A stretch of 7,378 nt of DNA, taken from an uncultured cyanobacterium. Lineage in GTDB: Bacteria; Cyanobacteriota; Cyanobacteriia; PCC-6307; Cyanobiaceae. Positions 6,096 through 7,378 of this stretch are shown in pieces. The stretch spans positions 1-7,378 of the forward strand of contig CAIYSK010000161.1 of NCBI GenBank assembly GCA_903928835.1, written 5' to 3'. The position numbers were made by a program, and so were the translations under genes. The notes beneath the pieces are model-generated. The model saw only the letters and a program-made list of their open reading frames with translations, ran no database searches and was not told the DNA's origin. Numbering within the stretch: the stretch's first letter is position 1; every line of letters starts with the position of its first letter.

Positions 6096-7313
6096 GTGGC
6101 CCACATTGCCTGGCTAGGCAAGAAATCGCCGTTTTGCGGCAATGTCACCTACGGCCTCAGCACCACCCATGCCCTGAGAAGCCGGGGCCATGGGATCAGC
6201 TTTATCCATTTCGACACCCCAGCCGGTCGGCCTTCCCCAACCACCCTGGCCGAAGAGCTCAGGGTCGATAGCTCCGATAGTCCTGGCAGTGGGCCAGATG
6301 GGCTGGGCGGTGGGCCCGAGGTAGCCCTGCCCTACCTGGTGAAATCGCAGGTTTACACGATCCCCTCCCCCGGTGCCCAACGGGAGCTTCGCGAATCGCT
6401 CGAGCGGCTGCGGCCGGATCTGGTGCACGCCAGCCTCACCCTCTCCCCCCTCGACTTCCGGCTTCCCGACCTTTGCCAGCAACTGGGGGTGCCCCTAGTC
6501 GCCACCTTCCACCCCGCCTTTGACGCCAGCCTGCGCAATATCACCGCGGGCACCCAGCAACTCACCTACCAGCTCTATGCCCCGGCCCTGGCCAAATTTG
6601 ACCGGGTGATTGTGTTTTCTGACTTACAGGCCGAGGTGCTGATGCGCCTGGGGGTGCGTCCAGACCGCCTCGCTGTCATCCCCAATGGGGTCGACACCGA
6701 TACCTGGAAACCGGCCAGTGCCAGCCCCAGCCCGGAACTAAGCCAACTGCAACGGCGGTTTGCCGGCAGAAGGGTGTTTCTCTACATGGGCCGGGTGGCC
6801 ACCGAGAAAAACGTGGAGGCCCTGCTCAAGGCCTGGCGGCTGGTGCGGCCGGCGGGCTGCGTGCTGTTGATCGTGGGCGACGGGCCCCTGCGCAGTTCCC
6901 TGCAGGCCAACGATGCTGAAGCGGATGTGGTGTGGTGGGGCTACGAGCCCCGGCTGGAGACTCGGGTCGCCCTGCAACAGCTGGCCGAGGTGTTCCTGCT
7001 GCCCTCGCTAGTGGAGGGGCTCTCCCTGGCCCTGCTCGAAGCGATGGCCAGCGGCACGGCCTGCGTGGCCACCGATGCCGGTGCCGATGGTGAGGTGTTG
7101 GAGGGGGGCGCCGGGATTGTGATCAGCACCCAAGGGGTCACCACCCAACTGCGTACCTTGCTGCCGGTGCTGCGCGACCAGCCCGTGCTCACGGCGGAGC
7201 TCGGGCGGCTGGCCCGGCAGCGGGCCCTAGAGCGCTACACCCTCGAGGGCAATATCGATGCCCTGGAAAAGCTCTACAGCCAACTGGTGCCCCAGGGCAG
7301 CCTGGTGGCCTGA
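6096..7313 (+). CDS. GT4-family glycosyltransferase (GT-B fold)
   Basis: The 405-aa protein is a retaining GT-B glycosyltransferase using a nucleotide-sugar donor. The N-terminal acceptor half begins AHIAWLGKKSPFCGNVTYG (2-20), with VHASLTLSPLDFRLPDL (110-126), VATFHPAFDA and an AVIPNGVDTDTW junction (193-204). The donor half has YMGRVATEKN (230-239; Arg233 and Lys238 are the usual phosphate contacts), IVGDGPL (259-265), and the E-x7-E motif Glu307-Glu315 in VEGLSLALLEAMASG. Residues about 58-76 form a Gly/Ser/Pro/Asp-rich loop that looks like a local insertion. The start is GTG 6096, 27 bases after the MFS stop and in the same frame; there is no Shine-Dalgarno. The acceptor is not readable. 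Thylakoid digalactolipid synthesis (cyanobacterial DgdA is a GT4 enzyme) is one candidate from memory, not shown here. The last five residues, GSLVA, lie in an inverted repeat shared with the convergent gene. Confidence 0.9.
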   Translation: MAHIAWLGKKSPFCGNVTYGLSTTHALRSRGHGISFIHFDTPAGRPSPTTLAEELRVDSSDSPGSGPDGLGGGPEVALPYLVKSQVYTIPSPGAQRELRESLERLRPDLVHASLTLSPLDFRLPDLCQQLGVPLVATFHPAFDASLRNITAGTQQLTYQLYAPALAKFDRVIVFSDLQAEVLMRLGVRPDRLAVIPNGVDTDTWKPASASPSPELSQLQRRFAGRRVFLYMGRVATEKNVEALLKAWRLVRPAGCVLLIVGDGPLRSSLQANDAEADVVWWGYEPRLETRVALQQLAEVFLLPSLVEGLSLALLEAMASGTACVATDAGADGEVLEGGAGIVISTQGVTTQLRTLLPVLRDQPVLTAELGRLARQRALERYTLEGNIDALEKLYSQLVPQGSLVA

Positions 7314-7337
7314 ATCGGGTTCAGGCCACCAGGCTGC
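7297..7337. terminator. Perfect 18-bp inverted repeat across two convergent stop codons (putative bidirectional terminator)
   Basis: The left arm 7297-7314 and right arm 7320-7337 are exact reverse complements around the 5-base loop TCGGG. The core arm reads CAGCCTGGTGGCCTGAA. Each arm contains the last codons and stop of one gene: TGA 7311-7313 on plus and TGA 7323-7321 on minus. Neither side has a T-tract, so it is not a classical intrinsic terminator. A stable GC-rich hairpin between convergent genes still suits termination or protection of the 3' end in both directions. Confidence 0.65.
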
Positions 7338-7378
7338 GGCAAATGGCCTCAAAAGCCTGGGCCGGATCTAGGGCCGCC
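7321..7378 (-). CDS. 3' end of a convergent gene of unknown function (partial, 5' part beyond window)
   Basis: Reading the minus strand inward from the right edge, one frame is open and ends at TGA 7323-7321, giving the C-terminal residues AALDPAQAFEAICRSLVA. The other two minus-strand frames hit stops within the same 58 bases. The plausible helical composition, and a stop only 7 bases from the stop of the convergent glycosyltransferase gene, support a real coding end. Too little is visible to name a family. Confidence 0.5.
   Translation of the reverse strand, partial: AALDPAQAFEAICRSLVA

Overview
This window looks like core chromosome of a GC-rich unicellular picocyanobacterium (Synechococcus/Cyanobium type). 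The reasons are a cyanobacterial-style acyl-ACP/acyl-CoA synthetase, a long-form ribosome hibernation factor of the LrtA type, tightly packed genes, strongly GC-biased codon use and two copies of the cyanobacterial palindrome GGCGATCGCC. The genus is inferred from remembered protein similarity, not from a search. I see no mobile element, CRISPR array, tRNA/rRNA or sign of recent transfer.

Layout. On the minus strand, the left quarter holds a two-gene unit transcribed leftward: lipB (2573 to 1893), then a long-chain acyl-ACP/acyl-CoA synthetase (1860 to the left edge, where only its C-terminus is missing). A 54-base divergent spacer (2574-2627) separates this unit from a plus-strand run of five genes: hpf/lrtA (2628-3218), deoC (3215-3889), recO (3898-4680), an MFS transporter (4677-6068) and a GT4 glycosyltransferase (6096-7313). 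The run is very compact: hpf/deoC share a TTGA overlap, deoC/recO are 8 bases apart, recO/MFS share an ATGA overlap, and MFS/GT4 are 27 bases apart. Three of the five start codons appear to be non-ATG (TTG, GTG, GTG). Translational coupling and a single polycistronic transcript are likely. At the right edge the last 58 bases hold the 3' end of a convergent minus-strand gene.

Functions. The left unit joins two enzymes of acyl-group use: LipB takes octanoyl groups from octanoyl-ACP for lipoylation, and the synthetase activates free fatty acids. The right run mixes ribosome hibernation in the dark or under stress (Hpf), deoxyribose-phosphate salvage (DeoC), recombinational repair (RecO), a membrane exporter-like protein and a sugar transferase, with no obvious single pathway.

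The most unusual structural feature is at the right end. The two convergent genes finish in a perfect 18-bp inverted repeat with a 5-base loop. The repeat is placed so that both proteins end in the same residues, Ser-Leu-Val-Ala-stop, read in the same phase from opposite strands. Otherwise the content is ordinary housekeeping, and I found no convincing new multi-gene system.
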